A DNA stretch of 64,000 bases from Bacteroidota bacterium (lineage in GTDB: Bacteria > Bacteroidota > Bacteroidia > UBA7662 > CANHCV01), in assembly GCA_947501265.1 (NCBI GenBank), contig CANMVY010000001.1:1-64000 (forward strand), given 5' to 3'. A program made the position numbers and the translations under genes. The first letter of the stretch is position 1. Every line of letters begins with the position of its first letter. Of this stretch, positions 1-8,828 are shown one piece after another. Below the pieces are notes generated by a model. It was not told the DNA's origin. It did no database searches and worked only from the letters and a program-made list of their open reading frames with translations.

Positions 1-156
1 GATCCGACCACGTATGTGGAGTGGGACATGAAGAACCAGCAGCGCATTCCAGTCGCTTCGGGTACGTACATCATCCACGTTGACGCGGGCGACTTGGGCA
101 CGAAAACCTTGAAGTGGTTCTGCATCATGCGTCCAATCGATTTGGATACGTTTTAA
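1..156 (+). CDS. C-terminal end of a secreted protein (5' truncated)
   Basis: An open frame runs from the window edge to TAA at 154-156 and gives the last 51 residues of a protein. It reads WDMKNQQRIPVASGTYIIHV followed by a short stretch ending in RPIDLDTF. The pattern W-D-x-K-N-x-x-x-x-x-V-A-S-G-x-Y resembles the FlgD-like or gliding-motility type C-terminal beta-sandwich of large exported Bacteroidota proteins. The N-terminal part lies outside the window, so the full function is unknown. The codons are richer in G and C than in the neighbouring minus-strand genes. Confidence 0.6.
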   Translation, partial: DPTTYVEWDMKNQQRIPVASGTYIIHVDAGDLGTKTLKWFCIMRPIDLDTF

Positions 157-171
157 GAAATTCAGATAAAC

Positions 172-206
172 GAGAGAGGGGGTAGCCAATTGGCTACCCC
201 TCTCTC
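172..206. terminator. Bidirectional hairpin terminator
   Basis: A strong inverted repeat with left arm gagagagggggtagcca and right arm tggctacccctctctc (one bulged G) lies between the stop at 156 and the stop of the convergent gene at 226. It is followed by a T-rich stretch on the plus strand, so it probably ends transcription from both sides. Confidence 0.75.
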
Positions 207-225
207 ATTTGTTTGACATTTTATT

Positions 226-1548
226 TTAGAATCCCCCTATGGTAATTCCGAACATGACCGGACGAACATCGGGAGCTCCAACCACATCGGAACGGAAAAC
301 ATTGGTTAATCCATAACGAGCGAAAAAGTTCCAATCGTCAAATCCAATGCGAGCGGTAGCTGCGTATTTGATATCGGAAAGCAAGTAATTGCCGCGGGTT
401 TTGGTTTTGTGCTCCTCTCCAGCGGCATCGGTATAAACGCGTTTCACCAAACTTCCTAAACGGTATCCACCCTCTACTCCAACGGCAAGGCGGAAGCCTT
501 TGGATTCTTTGTAAGGGTGACTGCGGTATTCCAACATCAAAGGAACATCCAAATAACCGGTTCTGAGTTTGGTTTTGATGAGACTCGATCCGTCTTTGTA
601 TTCTGTTACGAACAAGGAATCGCGACCGTTTGAGCTGATACCGATGTTATTCGCGAACTTATAATTTCCTGATTCGTACCCAATACCGGTTTGCAAACGA
701 ATTTTTTCACCAATAAGCTTAACGGATTTCAGCTGATACAAGTTTACCCCAAGCGAAGAAACCGAATTCATTTCAAGCAACGCATTCTGAGCCGTTGGAG
801 TGATTCCGCTTCCAGCATACATCCATTGATTAAATCCGATATCAATTACGCCGACGGAGGAGATGGCTTTCTTCTTTTTTACTTCTTTTTTGGGAAGTTT
901 AATTTCTGTCGTATCACCATCAATATAAAGTACAATTTTATTGTCAGATTTCTTTCGGTCTATCCATTTCGTAGAATCGGAAAAAAGGAAAACATTGCCA
1001 AAATCACCGTTCATGTTCAAGGACTCTAAATCAACGTTTCCATCTAAACTCTTGATTTTGATTTTTTTATTCATTCCTAGCATTTCGCCATCGATCATCA
1101 ATTCCAATTGATCTGGAGCTGGAAGTTCTGAACCTTCGAGAATGATGATTTTTGTGGTGGAATCAATTTGAAGACCTGAACCGTCGGCTTGGTCGTTCTT
1201 CATGATCTTGATTTCCTTGGTCATGACTTTTTTACCATTTGAAAAACCTTTTTCATCACTTTCGATGCGAATGGTTTTCATCAAAGAATCCAAATTGAGG
1301 GATTTGTCGGAAGAAATCACCGAAATGGTTTTGATGGTTTTCCCATTTTCTTTCATTTCTTTTACTTCGATGTGGGGAAGTGTTTTGTTTTGATCGCCAA
1401 CTTTAGATAAATCTATCGTTGTGGTATCAAGATCGGAGATGACTAAAACTTTGCTAGGGTTTTTACCGTTTTTTTTCTCACTTCCCTTCGGTTGAGCAAA
1501 AGCTTGTGCGCTCCCCAAAAGGAGTAATAAAAGTAAAGATTTCTTCAT
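226..1548 (-). CDS. Outer-membrane beta-barrel protein
   Basis: A 440-residue protein with a clear signal peptide at 1-19 (MKKSLLLLLLLGSAQAFAQ). Residues about 20-225 form a Lys/Asp-rich region of alternating strands without a recognised domain. From about 230 to the end the alternating hydrophobic pattern and terminal Phe (GITIGGF) are those of an outer-membrane beta barrel of the PorT/OmpA-barrel-like type common in Bacteroidota. It is the last gene of a three-gene minus-strand operon after an ECF sigma factor and its membrane partner, starting 9 bp after the stop of the latter. This suggests an envelope-stress or surface-sensing role, which is inference. No ligand can be named. Confidence 0.7.
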   Translation of the reverse strand: MKKSLLLLLLLGSAQAFAQPKGSEKKNGKNPSKVLVISDLDTTTIDLSKVGDQNKTLPHIEVKEMKENGKTIKTISVISSDKSLNLDSLMKTIRIESDEKGFSNGKKVMTKEIKIMKNDQADGSGLQIDSTTKIIILEGSELPAPDQLELMIDGEMLGMNKKIKIKSLDGNVDLESLNMNGDFGNVFLFSDSTKWIDRKKSDNKIVLYIDGDTTEIKLPKKEVKKKKAISSVGVIDIGFNQWMYAGSGITPTAQNALLEMNSVSSLGVNLYQLKSVKLIGEKIRLQTGIGYESGNYKFANNIGISSNGRDSLFVTEYKDGSSLIKTKLRTGYLDVPLMLEYRSHPYKESKGFRLAVGVEGGYRLGSLVKRVYTDAAGEEHKTKTRGNYLLSDIKYAATARIGFDDWNFFARYGLTNVFRSDVVGAPDVRPVMFGITIGGF

Positions 1549-1557
1549 ATTCTTTGT

Positions 1558-2388
1558 TTAATGTACGTTTCCGCTGACTTGAATAACCGGGGTGCTAAGT
1601 TGGTATTGCATCCGGTTGGGATCTTGGTCGTTCAACTGAATCAACTGAGCATTTCCCAATTGTTTCAAGACGAACTTTTTAAAATCTCGTCCACCTTTTT
1701 TATCTTGAGAATTGCCTGTTTGTTGAGCAACCACTTGGTTGATGGGAATTTCTTGATTGAGGTACCCATTTTTCCTCAATAACTGCAAGAATTCTTGTTG
1801 AGACATTTCAACGACAGAACTTTCATCTTTAGCTCCAACCAGATTCTTTTCTTTCAAGTTCATTTGAGAAATTAGCTCCGTTGGTACTTGAATTTTATCT
1901 AAAACAGAATGCGGTGGTTGAGGCGAAACGGAGATTACATTGATGGGATTTCCTTCAACCGGTAAACTAGCAAGAATGACCGATTGGGTATTTTTATCTA
2001 CCTGTTTGGAAGAAGCAATGGCATTTGAAACGGCTAAGGACCGAACTTGTGAAGGAGTTGCTTTCGGTTGAACCTGTTGAGACAACCCTGCTTCAATCGA
2101 TTTATTTTTGGATTCTTTTTCGGAATTTTGAGCGAAGGAATCGTCTTTTCCTTTCCATTTAAAAAATCCAGGATGCGTGGTTTGAACCGTTAATCCTACC
2201 GATAAGAGAACAACGGCTGCCGCACTAGCCCAAGGAAGCCAAGCCCGATTTTTTTGGTCTTCGATTTCCTTACCATCTAAATTGGACTCAAGTTTGGTCC
2301 AAATATGCATGGGTGGTTGGGTTTCGTACGTTTGTAATCTTTCACAAACCATGCTTTCAAATGCATCTCGTTCTAGCTTTCCACTCAT
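1558..2388 (-). CDS. Putative anti-sigma factor, single-pass membrane protein
   Basis: A 276-residue protein with a cytoplasmic N-terminus, including the Bacteroidota-style segment YETQPPMHIWTKLESNL, one hydrophobic segment at about 49-68 (LPWASAAAVVLLSVGL) and a long low-complexity periplasmic part. Its ATG overlaps the TGA of the upstream sigma factor (ATGA), so translation is probably coupled. That position and topology are typical of anti-sigma factors in the phylum, although no zinc-binding HxxxCxxC motif is visible. A direct anti-sigma role is inferred from context. Confidence 0.6.
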   Translation of the reverse strand: MSGKLERDAFESMVCERLQTYETQPPMHIWTKLESNLDGKEIEDQKNRAWLPWASAAAVVLLSVGLTVQTTHPGFFKWKGKDDSFAQNSEKESKNKSIEAGLSQQVQPKATPSQVRSLAVSNAIASSKQVDKNTQSVILASLPVEGNPINVISVSPQPPHSVLDKIQVPTELISQMNLKEKNLVGAKDESSVVEMSQQEFLQLLRKNGYLNQEIPINQVVAQQTGNSQDKKGGRDFKKFVLKQLGNAQLIQLNDQDPNRMQYQLSTPVIQVSGNVH

Positions 2389-2933
2389 GACGATATTCTT
2401 TGAAGTTTTTCGATGCGATTTTTCAAAATTCCTTTTGCTCTTGCCAATTGGCTTTTGGAGGTCCCTTCAGAAATATTCAACAACTGACCAATTTCTTGGT
2501 GGGAATAGCCCTCAATAACGTACAAATTAAAAACAGTGCGGTATCCAGGACTTAACTTTTGAACCTCTTTTAAAATTTCTTGGGTGGTCATTTCCGAAAG
2601 TGCGTCAACATAATAGTGATCGGGCATCCGTTCATCGTATTCGTAAACCAAGGTCATTTTTCCGGCTTTACGCAATTCATCTAAGGCCGTGTTTACTACA
2701 ATTCTTCTCATCCATCCTTCGAAGGAACCGGTATGTTGGAACATTTCAATGGAACGAAAAATTTTGATGAAGGAGTCCTGCAACAAATCTGCTGCTTTTT
2801 CCGAATCGGAAACGTAACGCATGGCTACCGAATACAATTTTCCGGAATAGCGGCGGTACAATTCAAATTGCGCCTTGCGCTCCCCGTGTTTGCAGGCTTC
2901 AATGAGCGAAAATTCATCTTGATACAGTTGCAT
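2385..2933 (-). CDS. ECF-type RNA polymerase sigma factor
   Basis: A 182-residue sigma-70 family protein. Region 2 covers about residues 24-90, with the core-binding helix DLLQDSFIKIF and the -10-melting segment GSFEGWMRRIVVNTALDEL. Region 4 covers about 125-178, with the helix-turn-helix YSHQEIGQLLNISEGTSKSQ. Region 3 is absent, as in extracytoplasmic-function sigmas. It is first in an operon with a membrane protein and an outer-membrane barrel. The gene is divergent from panB across a 125-bp gap. What it controls cannot be read here, but self-regulation of the operon would be usual. Confidence 0.9.
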   Translation of the reverse strand: MQLYQDEFSLIEACKHGERKAQFELYRRYSGKLYSVAMRYVSDSEKAADLLQDSFIKIFRSIEMFQHTGSFEGWMRRIVVNTALDELRKAGKMTLVYEYDERMPDHYYVDALSEMTTQEILKEVQKLSPGYRTVFNLYVIEGYSHQEIGQLLNISEGTSKSQLARAKGILKNRIEKLQRISS

Positions 2934-3058
2934 AATTGTAGTGGTTTATTGCCAAAACCGAATTCAAAACGCGTGCCACTTTTTATCCGTTGCATAAAAA
3001 AATGAAATTTTCTTTCCATTTCAAAAAAATGCTGAACTTTGCTTCAAATTAAACCAAG

Positions 3059-3874
3059 ATGTCGGTTCACAAATCCTACAAAAGAGTTACTACCCAGGTG
3101 CTTCAAGAAATGAAGGTCAATGGCGAAAAAATTTCCATGCTCACAGCATACGACTTTTCGTTAGCCCAAATTATTGATGATGCCGGTATCGATGTGGTTC
3201 TCGTTGGTGATTCTGCTTCCAACGTAATGGCCGGACATGAAACAACTCTTCCGATTACATTGGACCACATGATTTACCACGCTCAATCCGTTGTTCGAGC
3301 ATCGAAACGGGCGCTGGTAGTGGTTGATTTACCCTTTGGTTCTTACCAAGGAAATTCGAAAAACGCTTTGGATTCTGCCATTCGAATCATGAAAGAAGCC
3401 GAGGCCCATGCCGTAAAATTAGAAGGCGGACAAGAAATCATTGAATCCATCCAACGAATTTTAACGGCAGGAGTTCCAGTGATGGGTCACTTGGGCTTAA
3501 CGCCCCAGTCTATCTACAAATTTGGCACCTACAGCGTTCGCGCAAAAGAAAAAGTAGAAGCCGAAAAACTTATCGAAGATGCTATGGCTCTTGAAAAAGC
3601 TGGAGTTTTTGCCATCGTGGTCGAGAAAATCCCAGCCAAACTAGCTGAAAAAGTTCAAAATGCAGTCCAAATCCCCATCATCGGAATTGGGGCTGGAAAT
3701 AAAGTGGCCGGACAAGTTTTGGTTATCCACGATTTATTGGGTATTACCAAAGAGTTCACCCCCCGCTTTTTACGTCGTTACGCTAATTTATACGAAGAGA
3801 TTTACAAAGCCACCCAAGCTTACATTTCCGATGTAAAATCGGGCGACTTCCCTAACGATAAAGAACAGTATTAA
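3059..3874 (+). CDS. panB: 3-methyl-2-oxobutanoate hydroxymethyltransferase
   Basis: PanB transfers a hydroxymethyl group from 5,10-methylene-tetrahydrofolate to 2-oxoisovalerate to give ketopantoate, the first committed step of pantothenate and coenzyme A synthesis. The 271-residue length fits the family (about 264). Conserved blocks are [19 protein letters not shown], the metal-site region [20 protein letters not shown], the HLGLTPQS block and the catalytic-Glu block VVEKIPA. No other pantothenate gene is in the window. It starts a plus-strand run with meaB 6 bp downstream. Confidence 0.97.
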   Translation: MSVHKSYKRVTTQVLQEMKVNGEKISMLTAYDFSLAQIIDDAGIDVVLVGDSASNVMAGHETTLPITLDHMIYHAQSVVRASKRALVVVDLPFGSYQGNSKNALDSAIRIMKEAEAHAVKLEGGQEIIESIQRILTAGVPVMGHLGLTPQSIYKFGTYSVRAKEKVEAEKLIEDAMALEKAGVFAIVVEKIPAKLAEKVQNAVQIPIIGIGAGNKVAGQVLVIHDLLGITKEFTPRFLRRYANLYEEIYKATQAYISDVKSGDFPNDKEQY

Positions 3875-3880
3875 AGCAAG

Positions 3881-4900
3881 ATGTCTTCCATCAATCCAAA
3901 TTTTCATTTCCGAAAAGCTTCCGAACCTTCGGTTTCAGAATTGATGGATGGAGTATTGAATCAAAATCTTACCGCTTTAAGCAAGGCAATTACCCTGGTG
4001 GAAAGTGGGTTACCTCACCACCGAAGAATGGCCAATGAATTGATAGATGGTTTGCTTCCACATGCTGGAAAAAGTCATCGCATTGGAATCACCGGAGTTC
4101 CTGGAGTTGGAAAATCTACTTTCATTGAGTCATTCGGTTTGCAATTGATCGAGCGCGGACATCGGGTAGCGGTTCTTGCCATTGACCCCACCTCCAGCAT
4201 TAGCCACGGCAGTATTTTGGGCGATAAAACGCGCATGAATGAATTGGCAGCACATCCAAATGCATTCATTCGACCAACCCCCAGTGGTGGTAACCTCGGC
4301 GGGGTTCACCGAAAGACCCGTGAATCCATTCTTTTGTGCGAGGCCTTTGGGTTTGATCGAATCATCGTAGAAACCGTTGGTGTAGGTCAAAGTGAAACCG
4401 CCGTTCATCACATGACCGATGTTTTTCTCCTGCTATTACTTTCTGGTGCTGGAGATGAACTCCAAGGAATCAAGCGAGGAATCATGGAAATGGCCGATTT
4501 ATTGGTCATTCATAAAGCCGATGGAGAAAATCGGGTCAAAGCCGAACGAGCCATGGCCGAAGTAAAATCAGCAATTCGCCTCTTCCCTACTCCCCCTTCG
4601 GGCTGGCTGCCTGAGGTTCAAACCCTTTCCTCCATCGAAAAAATAGGTTTCGATTCGCTTTTTCAAAAACTAGATCGTTTTTTCAATCATTCCATGAACA
4701 AAGGTTTCTTTGATTTCAATCGAAAAGAGCAATCGCTTGCTTGGATGAAAGACGCGTTGGGTGATTCCTTGTTTTTCTGGTTAGAAAACCAATCCGATTT
4801 CCATGAGAAGTGGAAACTTCAAGAGGAAAAAGTATTGCTTCAACAAAAAAGTCCATTCTCCGCCGTTTCCGAAATACTTCAAAATTACCTTCCTCAGTGA
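3881..4900 (+). CDS. meaB: Methylmalonyl-CoA mutase-associated GTPase MeaB
   Basis: MeaB (ArgK family) is a G3E P-loop GTPase chaperone that gates adenosylcobalamin loading and protects methylmalonyl-CoA mutase. The 339-residue protein has Walker A GVPGVGKST at 72-80, the Mg-binding LAIDPTSS block near 103-110, the G3 block ETVGVGQSE and the base-recognition HKAD. It begins 6 bp after panB. The mutase subunits are not in this window. Its presence implies a B12-dependent propionate/methylmalonyl pathway in the organism (inference from the family). Confidence 0.95.
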   Translation: MSSINPNFHFRKASEPSVSELMDGVLNQNLTALSKAITLVESGLPHHRRMANELIDGLLPHAGKSHRIGITGVPGVGKSTFIESFGLQLIERGHRVAVLAIDPTSSISHGSILGDKTRMNELAAHPNAFIRPTPSGGNLGGVHRKTRESILLCEAFGFDRIIVETVGVGQSETAVHHMTDVFLLLLLSGAGDELQGIKRGIMEMADLLVIHKADGENRVKAERAMAEVKSAIRLFPTPPSGWLPEVQTLSSIEKIGFDSLFQKLDRFFNHSMNKGFFDFNRKEQSLAWMKDALGDSLFFWLENQSDFHEKWKLQEEKVLLQQKSPFSAVSEILQNYLPQ

Positions 4901-6219
4901 CTTCCAACAAAGAAATTCTCAAATTAGCAGGCCCCATTGTTTTGGGGAATGTATCTCAAATGGCGTTGGGCTTAATCGACACCGCCATGGTTGGTCAGGT
5001 GGGAGCAAAACATTTAGCGGCCTCGTCGTTGGTGCTCGCTTTGTTGGGCATTCCCTTTGTTTTAGGAATTGGGATTACCACGGCGATTGGTCCATTGGTG
5101 GCCGAAGCAAATGCTGCACAAGACCCCAAAAAAGTTGGAAAAATTGCTTGGTTGGGGTTTATCCTTACCCTTACTTTATCCACTTTTATCGTTACAGGAA
5201 CTGAATTTGCTTCCGAAATTGTCTTTTCCATGGACCAAGATCGGGAAGTGGCCGATTTGGCCCATCCTTTTTTTCGTTTGATTAATTTTTCATTGCTACC
5301 CATGCTGTTGTTTTTGGCGTTGAAGCAATTTGCAGATGGGCTAGAATTCACCAAATTCGCCATGGCCTTATCCATTGGGTCGATTCCCTTGAATGCCGCT
5401 TTGAACTGGATTTTCATTTACGGAAATTTAGGATTTGAGCCGATGGGATTAACGGGGGCCGGTCTTGGTACGTTAATTACACGCATCATCATTCTGGTTT
5501 GCATGTTTGCCTTTGTATTAAAACACCCAAAATTTGCGCCGTTTCGAAGTTATTTTTTCACATCTTTAAGAGATCGAGGCATTTCCATTTCCATTTTAAA
5601 GATTGGTATTCCTGCGGGGATTCAATACTTAGTGGAAGTTGCGGCATTCAGTTTGAGTGGAATCATGGCCGGATGGATCTCGGCAGAAGCGCAAGCTTCC
5701 CATCAAATTGCATTAAGTTTGGCTTCAACCACCTACATGATTAGCATTGGGTTAGCGGTTGCGGGGGGGATAAAAGTTGCGGAAGCTCTAGGCAGAAAAG
5801 ATGCGACGGACTTGCGAAACATCAACAAAAAAGTTATTCGGATGAGCCTTTTTTGGGGTGGATTGTGTGCCTTGTTTTTCATCGGCTTCCGAAATTTCCT
5901 TCCGCAATGGTTCACCACCGATGAAAATGTGATCAAAACGGCTTCATTATTATTGATTTGGGCGGCGATTTTCCAAATTGGAGATTCGGTTCAAGCGAAT
6001 GCAGCTGGGTTGATGCGCGGCCGTCAGGAAATGAAATTTCCAACGTATTTCGTCATCTTCGCGTATTGGGTGATCACCATTCCCCTCTGTTATTTCCTTG
6101 GTTTTACGCAAAATGGTGGCATTGAAGGAATCTGGATCGGCCTTTCGTTGGGGCTAACCCTTGCCGCTATTGGGCTAACGTGGAAAACGTTGAATTTCCG
6201 TAAATCGCTTGAGGCTTAA
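4897..6219 (+). CDS. MATE-family efflux transporter
   Basis: A polytopic protein of about 440 residues with around 12 predicted hydrophobic segments and the MATE hallmarks GPIVLGNVSQMALGLIDTAM near the N-terminus and NAALNWIFIYGNLGFEPMGL in the middle. MATE proteins export cationic drugs or metabolites using Na+ or H+ gradients; the DinF-like branch fits best. The start chosen is GTG at 4897, which overlaps the meaB stop (GTGA). An ATG at 4810 in the same frame would add 29 non-MATE residues lying wholly inside meaB, so I reject it. It is likely coupled to meaB translation. Confidence 0.88.
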   Translation: MTSNKEILKLAGPIVLGNVSQMALGLIDTAMVGQVGAKHLAASSLVLALLGIPFVLGIGITTAIGPLVAEANAAQDPKKVGKIAWLGFILTLTLSTFIVTGTEFASEIVFSMDQDREVADLAHPFFRLINFSLLPMLLFLALKQFADGLEFTKFAMALSIGSIPLNAALNWIFIYGNLGFEPMGLTGAGLGTLITRIIILVCMFAFVLKHPKFAPFRSYFFTSLRDRGISISILKIGIPAGIQYLVEVAAFSLSGIMAGWISAEAQASHQIALSLASTTYMISIGLAVAGGIKVAEALGRKDATDLRNINKKVIRMSLFWGGLCALFFIGFRNFLPQWFTTDENVIKTASLLLIWAAIFQIGDSVQANAAGLMRGRQEMKFPTYFVIFAYWVITIPLCYFLGFTQNGGIEGIWIGLSLGLTLAAIGLTWKTLNFRKSLEA

Positions 6220-6260
6220 ATCGTTTGAAATTTTAGGGTCATTTTTTGACAATTTCTGCT

Positions 6261-6268
6261 TATTTTTG
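6261..6268 (+). promoter_or_regulatory. -7 promoter element upstream of hppA
   Basis: tatttttg matches the Bacteroidota -7 consensus TAnnTTTG and lies 35 bp before the hppA ATG. The nearest TTG (6246-6248) is only 12 nt upstream, shorter than the usual 17-23, so the -33 element is uncertain. Confidence 0.4.
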
Positions 6269-6303
6269 CGCTCGATTTTGTAAAAAGAAAAACACAATTA
6301 TTT

Positions 6304-8742
6304 ATGAATGAACTGTTTTACGTTGTTCCTGCGCTAGGATTGGTTGGCCTGATTGTGATGGTTACCAAAAGTGCTTGGGTAAACAAACAAGATGCTGGGG
6401 ATGCTAACATGCAGAAACTAGCGGGTTACATTGCTCGTGGAGCCATGGCATTTTTGAGAGCGGAATGGAGAATTTTATCTTATTTCGTGGTCGTTGCTGC
6501 TGCTTTATTGGCGTGGTCTGGTACTGTTACCGAGGTGAATGGCATTGAAATCCACAGCCACTGGTTAATTGCTGTAGCATTTATCATTGGTGCATTTTTC
6601 TCGGCTTTCGCTGGATACATTGGTATGAATATCGCTACCAAATCGAATGTTCGAACTACTCAGGCTGCTCGCACAAGTTTATCGCAAGCCTTGAAAGTCT
6701 CTTTCACTGGAGGAACCGTTATGGGTCTTGGTGTTGCGGGATTAGCTGTATTCGGTTTAGGTGCTTTGTTCATTGTTTTTTACCAAATGTTCGCCGCTGA
6801 TGCGCCTGCTAATGGTGTTGAAATGAAGCGTGCGATTGAGGTTTTAACCGGATTCTCCCTTGGAGCTGAATCCATTGCCCTTTTCGCTCGTGTTGGTGGT
6901 GGTATTTACACCAAAGCTGCCGACGTTGGTGCTGACTTGGTAGGTAAAGTAGAAGCAGGAATTCCTGAAGATGACGTTCGTAACCCAGCAACCATTGCCG
7001 ATAACGTAGGTGATAACGTGGGTGACGTTGCAGGTATGGGAGCTGACTTGTTTGGTTCGTATGTAGCAACCATTTTGGCGACCATGGTATTGGGTCAAGA
7101 AATTAACGTTCAAGATCAATTTGGTGGTTTATCTCCCATTTTGTTGCCCATGATCATTGCTGGATTGGGAATTATTTTCTCTATCGTTGGAACTTGGTTT
7201 GTACGCGTTTCCAAGGAAACCGATTCGGTTCAAAAAGCATTAAATCTAGGAAACTGGTCATCTATTGTCCTTACTGGTATCGTATCTTACTTTTTAGCCA
7301 CAACTATTCTTCCTGAAAATCTTGAGTTGCGCGGTGTTAAATTCACCAATCTTGATGTTTATTGGGCAATTTTGGTTGGTTTGGTTGTTGGTGCTTTGAT
7401 GTCCATCGTTACCGAATATTACACTGCCATGGGCAAACGTCCTGTCGATTCGATCGTACAAAAATCGGCAACAGGCCACGCAACCAACATCATTGGTGGA
7501 CTTTCAGTGGGTATGGAATCTACGGTTATCCCCATTCTTGTATTGGCGGCTGGAATCATGCTTTCCTTCAAATTTGCCGGACTTTACGGTGTTGCTATTG
7601 CAGCAGCAGGAATGATGGCAACCACAGCTATGCAATTGGCGATCGATGCTTTCGGACCGATTGCCGATAACGCTGGGGGTATTGCTGAAATGAGTCAACT
7701 TCCTTCAGAAGTTCGTGACCGTACCGACAACCTAGATGCCGTTGGAAATACCACTGCAGCTACAGGTAAAGGTTTCGCAATTGCTTCCGCAGCGTTAACT
7801 TCTCTTGCCCTTTTCGCCGCTTTCGTAGGCGTTGCCGGAATTGATTCCATCGATATTTACAAGGCCGACGTTTTAGCCGGTTTGTTCGTAGGTGCTATGA
7901 TTCCCTTTATCTTCTCTGCCTTAGCCATTGCTGCTGTAGGTCGCGCTGCCATGGATATGGTGAAAGAAGTTCGTCGACAGTTCAAAGAAATTCCAGGTAT
8001 CATGGAATACAAAGCTGAACCTGAGTACGAAAAGTGCGTTGAAATTTCTACCAAAGCATCTCTTCGCGAAATGTTGATGCCCGGTGCTATCGCATTGATT
8101 ACCCCAATCCTTGTAGGATTCATTTTCGGACCTGAAGTATTGGGAGGTTTATTGGCTGGTGTTACTGTTTCAGGCGTATTGATGGGAATTTTTCAAAACA
8201 ACGCCGGTGGTGCATGGGACAATGCTAAAAAATCTTTCGAAAAAGGTGTGATGATTGATGGGGAGAAATACTTCAAGAAATCAGAACCACACAAAGCTTC
8301 CGTTACTGGAGATACCGTTGGAGATCCTTTCAAAGACACCTCCGGTCCTTCGATGAACATCTTGATTAAATTGATGTCCATCGTTTCTTTGGTGATCGCT
8401 CCTTACATCGCCATGACCGGTGGAACAGATGGAAAAGAAGCTAATGCTGGAAACAAGAAGGAATGTTGTTCGGAAATGTCATTGCCGAAGGAGTGCCAAG
8501 AAGGTATGGCAGCGATGAACTGCGAAATGGATGCCGATGGCAATTGCTGGGTATCTGATTCCACTTGCAACGCATGGATGAAAGAAGGAAAATGCGATTC
8601 TACCGCTTGCATCAAGCAAGAAAATGGTAAATGTTTGGTAAAACACGAAGTGGCCATGAAAGCCATGGGACATACCGAAGAAATGATGCATTCTGAGTGC
8701 AAAGAAGGCCCCAAAGACGGTCATCACGGGGAACATCATTAA
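6304..8742 (+). CDS. hppA: Membrane-bound pyrophosphatase with Cys/His/Met-rich tail
   Basis: HppA couples pyrophosphate hydrolysis to H+ or Na+ export. The 812-residue protein has the catalytic block [11 protein letters not shown] at 207-217, the second acidic block [17 protein letters not shown] at about 232-248 and [10 protein letters not shown] at 481-490. In that last block the Ala and Gly at 485 and 488 are the signature of K+-dependent enzymes (K+-independent ones have Lys and Thr). Pump ion specificity is not decided here. After the last hydrophobic segment (about 685-705) comes an unusual 107-residue extension with ten Cys and many His and Met, ending GHHGEHH. Family topology places this tail outside the cytoplasm. 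A hairpin terminator follows. Confidence 0.97.
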   Translation: MNELFYVVPALGLVGLIVMVTKSAWVNKQDAGDANMQKLAGYIARGAMAFLRAEWRILSYFVVVAAALLAWSGTVTEVNGIEIHSHWLIAVAFIIGAFFSAFAGYIGMNIATKSNVRTTQAARTSLSQALKVSFTGGTVMGLGVAGLAVFGLGALFIVFYQMFAADAPANGVEMKRAIEVLTGFSLGAESIALFARVGGGIYTKAADVGADLVGKVEAGIPEDDVRNPATIADNVGDNVGDVAGMGADLFGSYVATILATMVLGQEINVQDQFGGLSPILLPMIIAGLGIIFSIVGTWFVRVSKETDSVQKALNLGNWSSIVLTGIVSYFLATTILPENLELRGVKFTNLDVYWAILVGLVVGALMSIVTEYYTAMGKRPVDSIVQKSATGHATNIIGGLSVGMESTVIPILVLAAGIMLSFKFAGLYGVAIAAAGMMATTAMQLAIDAFGPIADNAGGIAEMSQLPSEVRDRTDNLDAVGNTTAATGKGFAIASAALTSLALFAAFVGVAGIDSIDIYKADVLAGLFVGAMIPFIFSALAIAAVGRAAMDMVKEVRRQFKEIPGIMEYKAEPEYEKCVEISTKASLREMLMPGAIALITPILVGFIFGPEVLGGLLAGVTVSGVLMGIFQNNAGGAWDNAKKSFEKGVMIDGEKYFKKSEPHKASVTGDTVGDPFKDTSGPSMNILIKLMSIVSLVIAPYIAMTGGTDGKEANAGNKKECCSEMSLPKECQEGMAAMNCEMDADGNCWVSDSTCNAWMKEGKCDSTACIKQENGKCLVKHEVAMKAMGHTEEMMHSECKEGPKDGHHGEHH

Positions 8743-8765
8743 TTTTATTTCCACGATTTATTCCC

Positions 8766-8790
8766 AAAGGGCCCATTCATTGGGCCCTTT
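8766..8790 (+). terminator. Rho-independent terminator after hppA
   Basis: A perfect 10-bp stem (aaagggccca / tgggcccttt) with loop ttcat is followed by gtttattttt. It ends the hppA transcript and supports the short start of the next gene at 8829. Confidence 0.9.
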
Positions 8791-8828
8791 GTTTATTTTT
8801 ACGTTTTCGAGTTTCTAACAACCCAACT

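Noticed and set aside
4810-4896. N-terminal extension of the MATE transporter
   Set aside because: It lies wholly inside meaB in another frame; the GTG at 4897 overlapping the meaB stop gives a normal MATE N-terminus.
8697-8828. N-terminal extension of the APC permease
   Set aside because: It would read through the end of hppA and a perfect terminator; the permease family similarity starts after ATG 8829.
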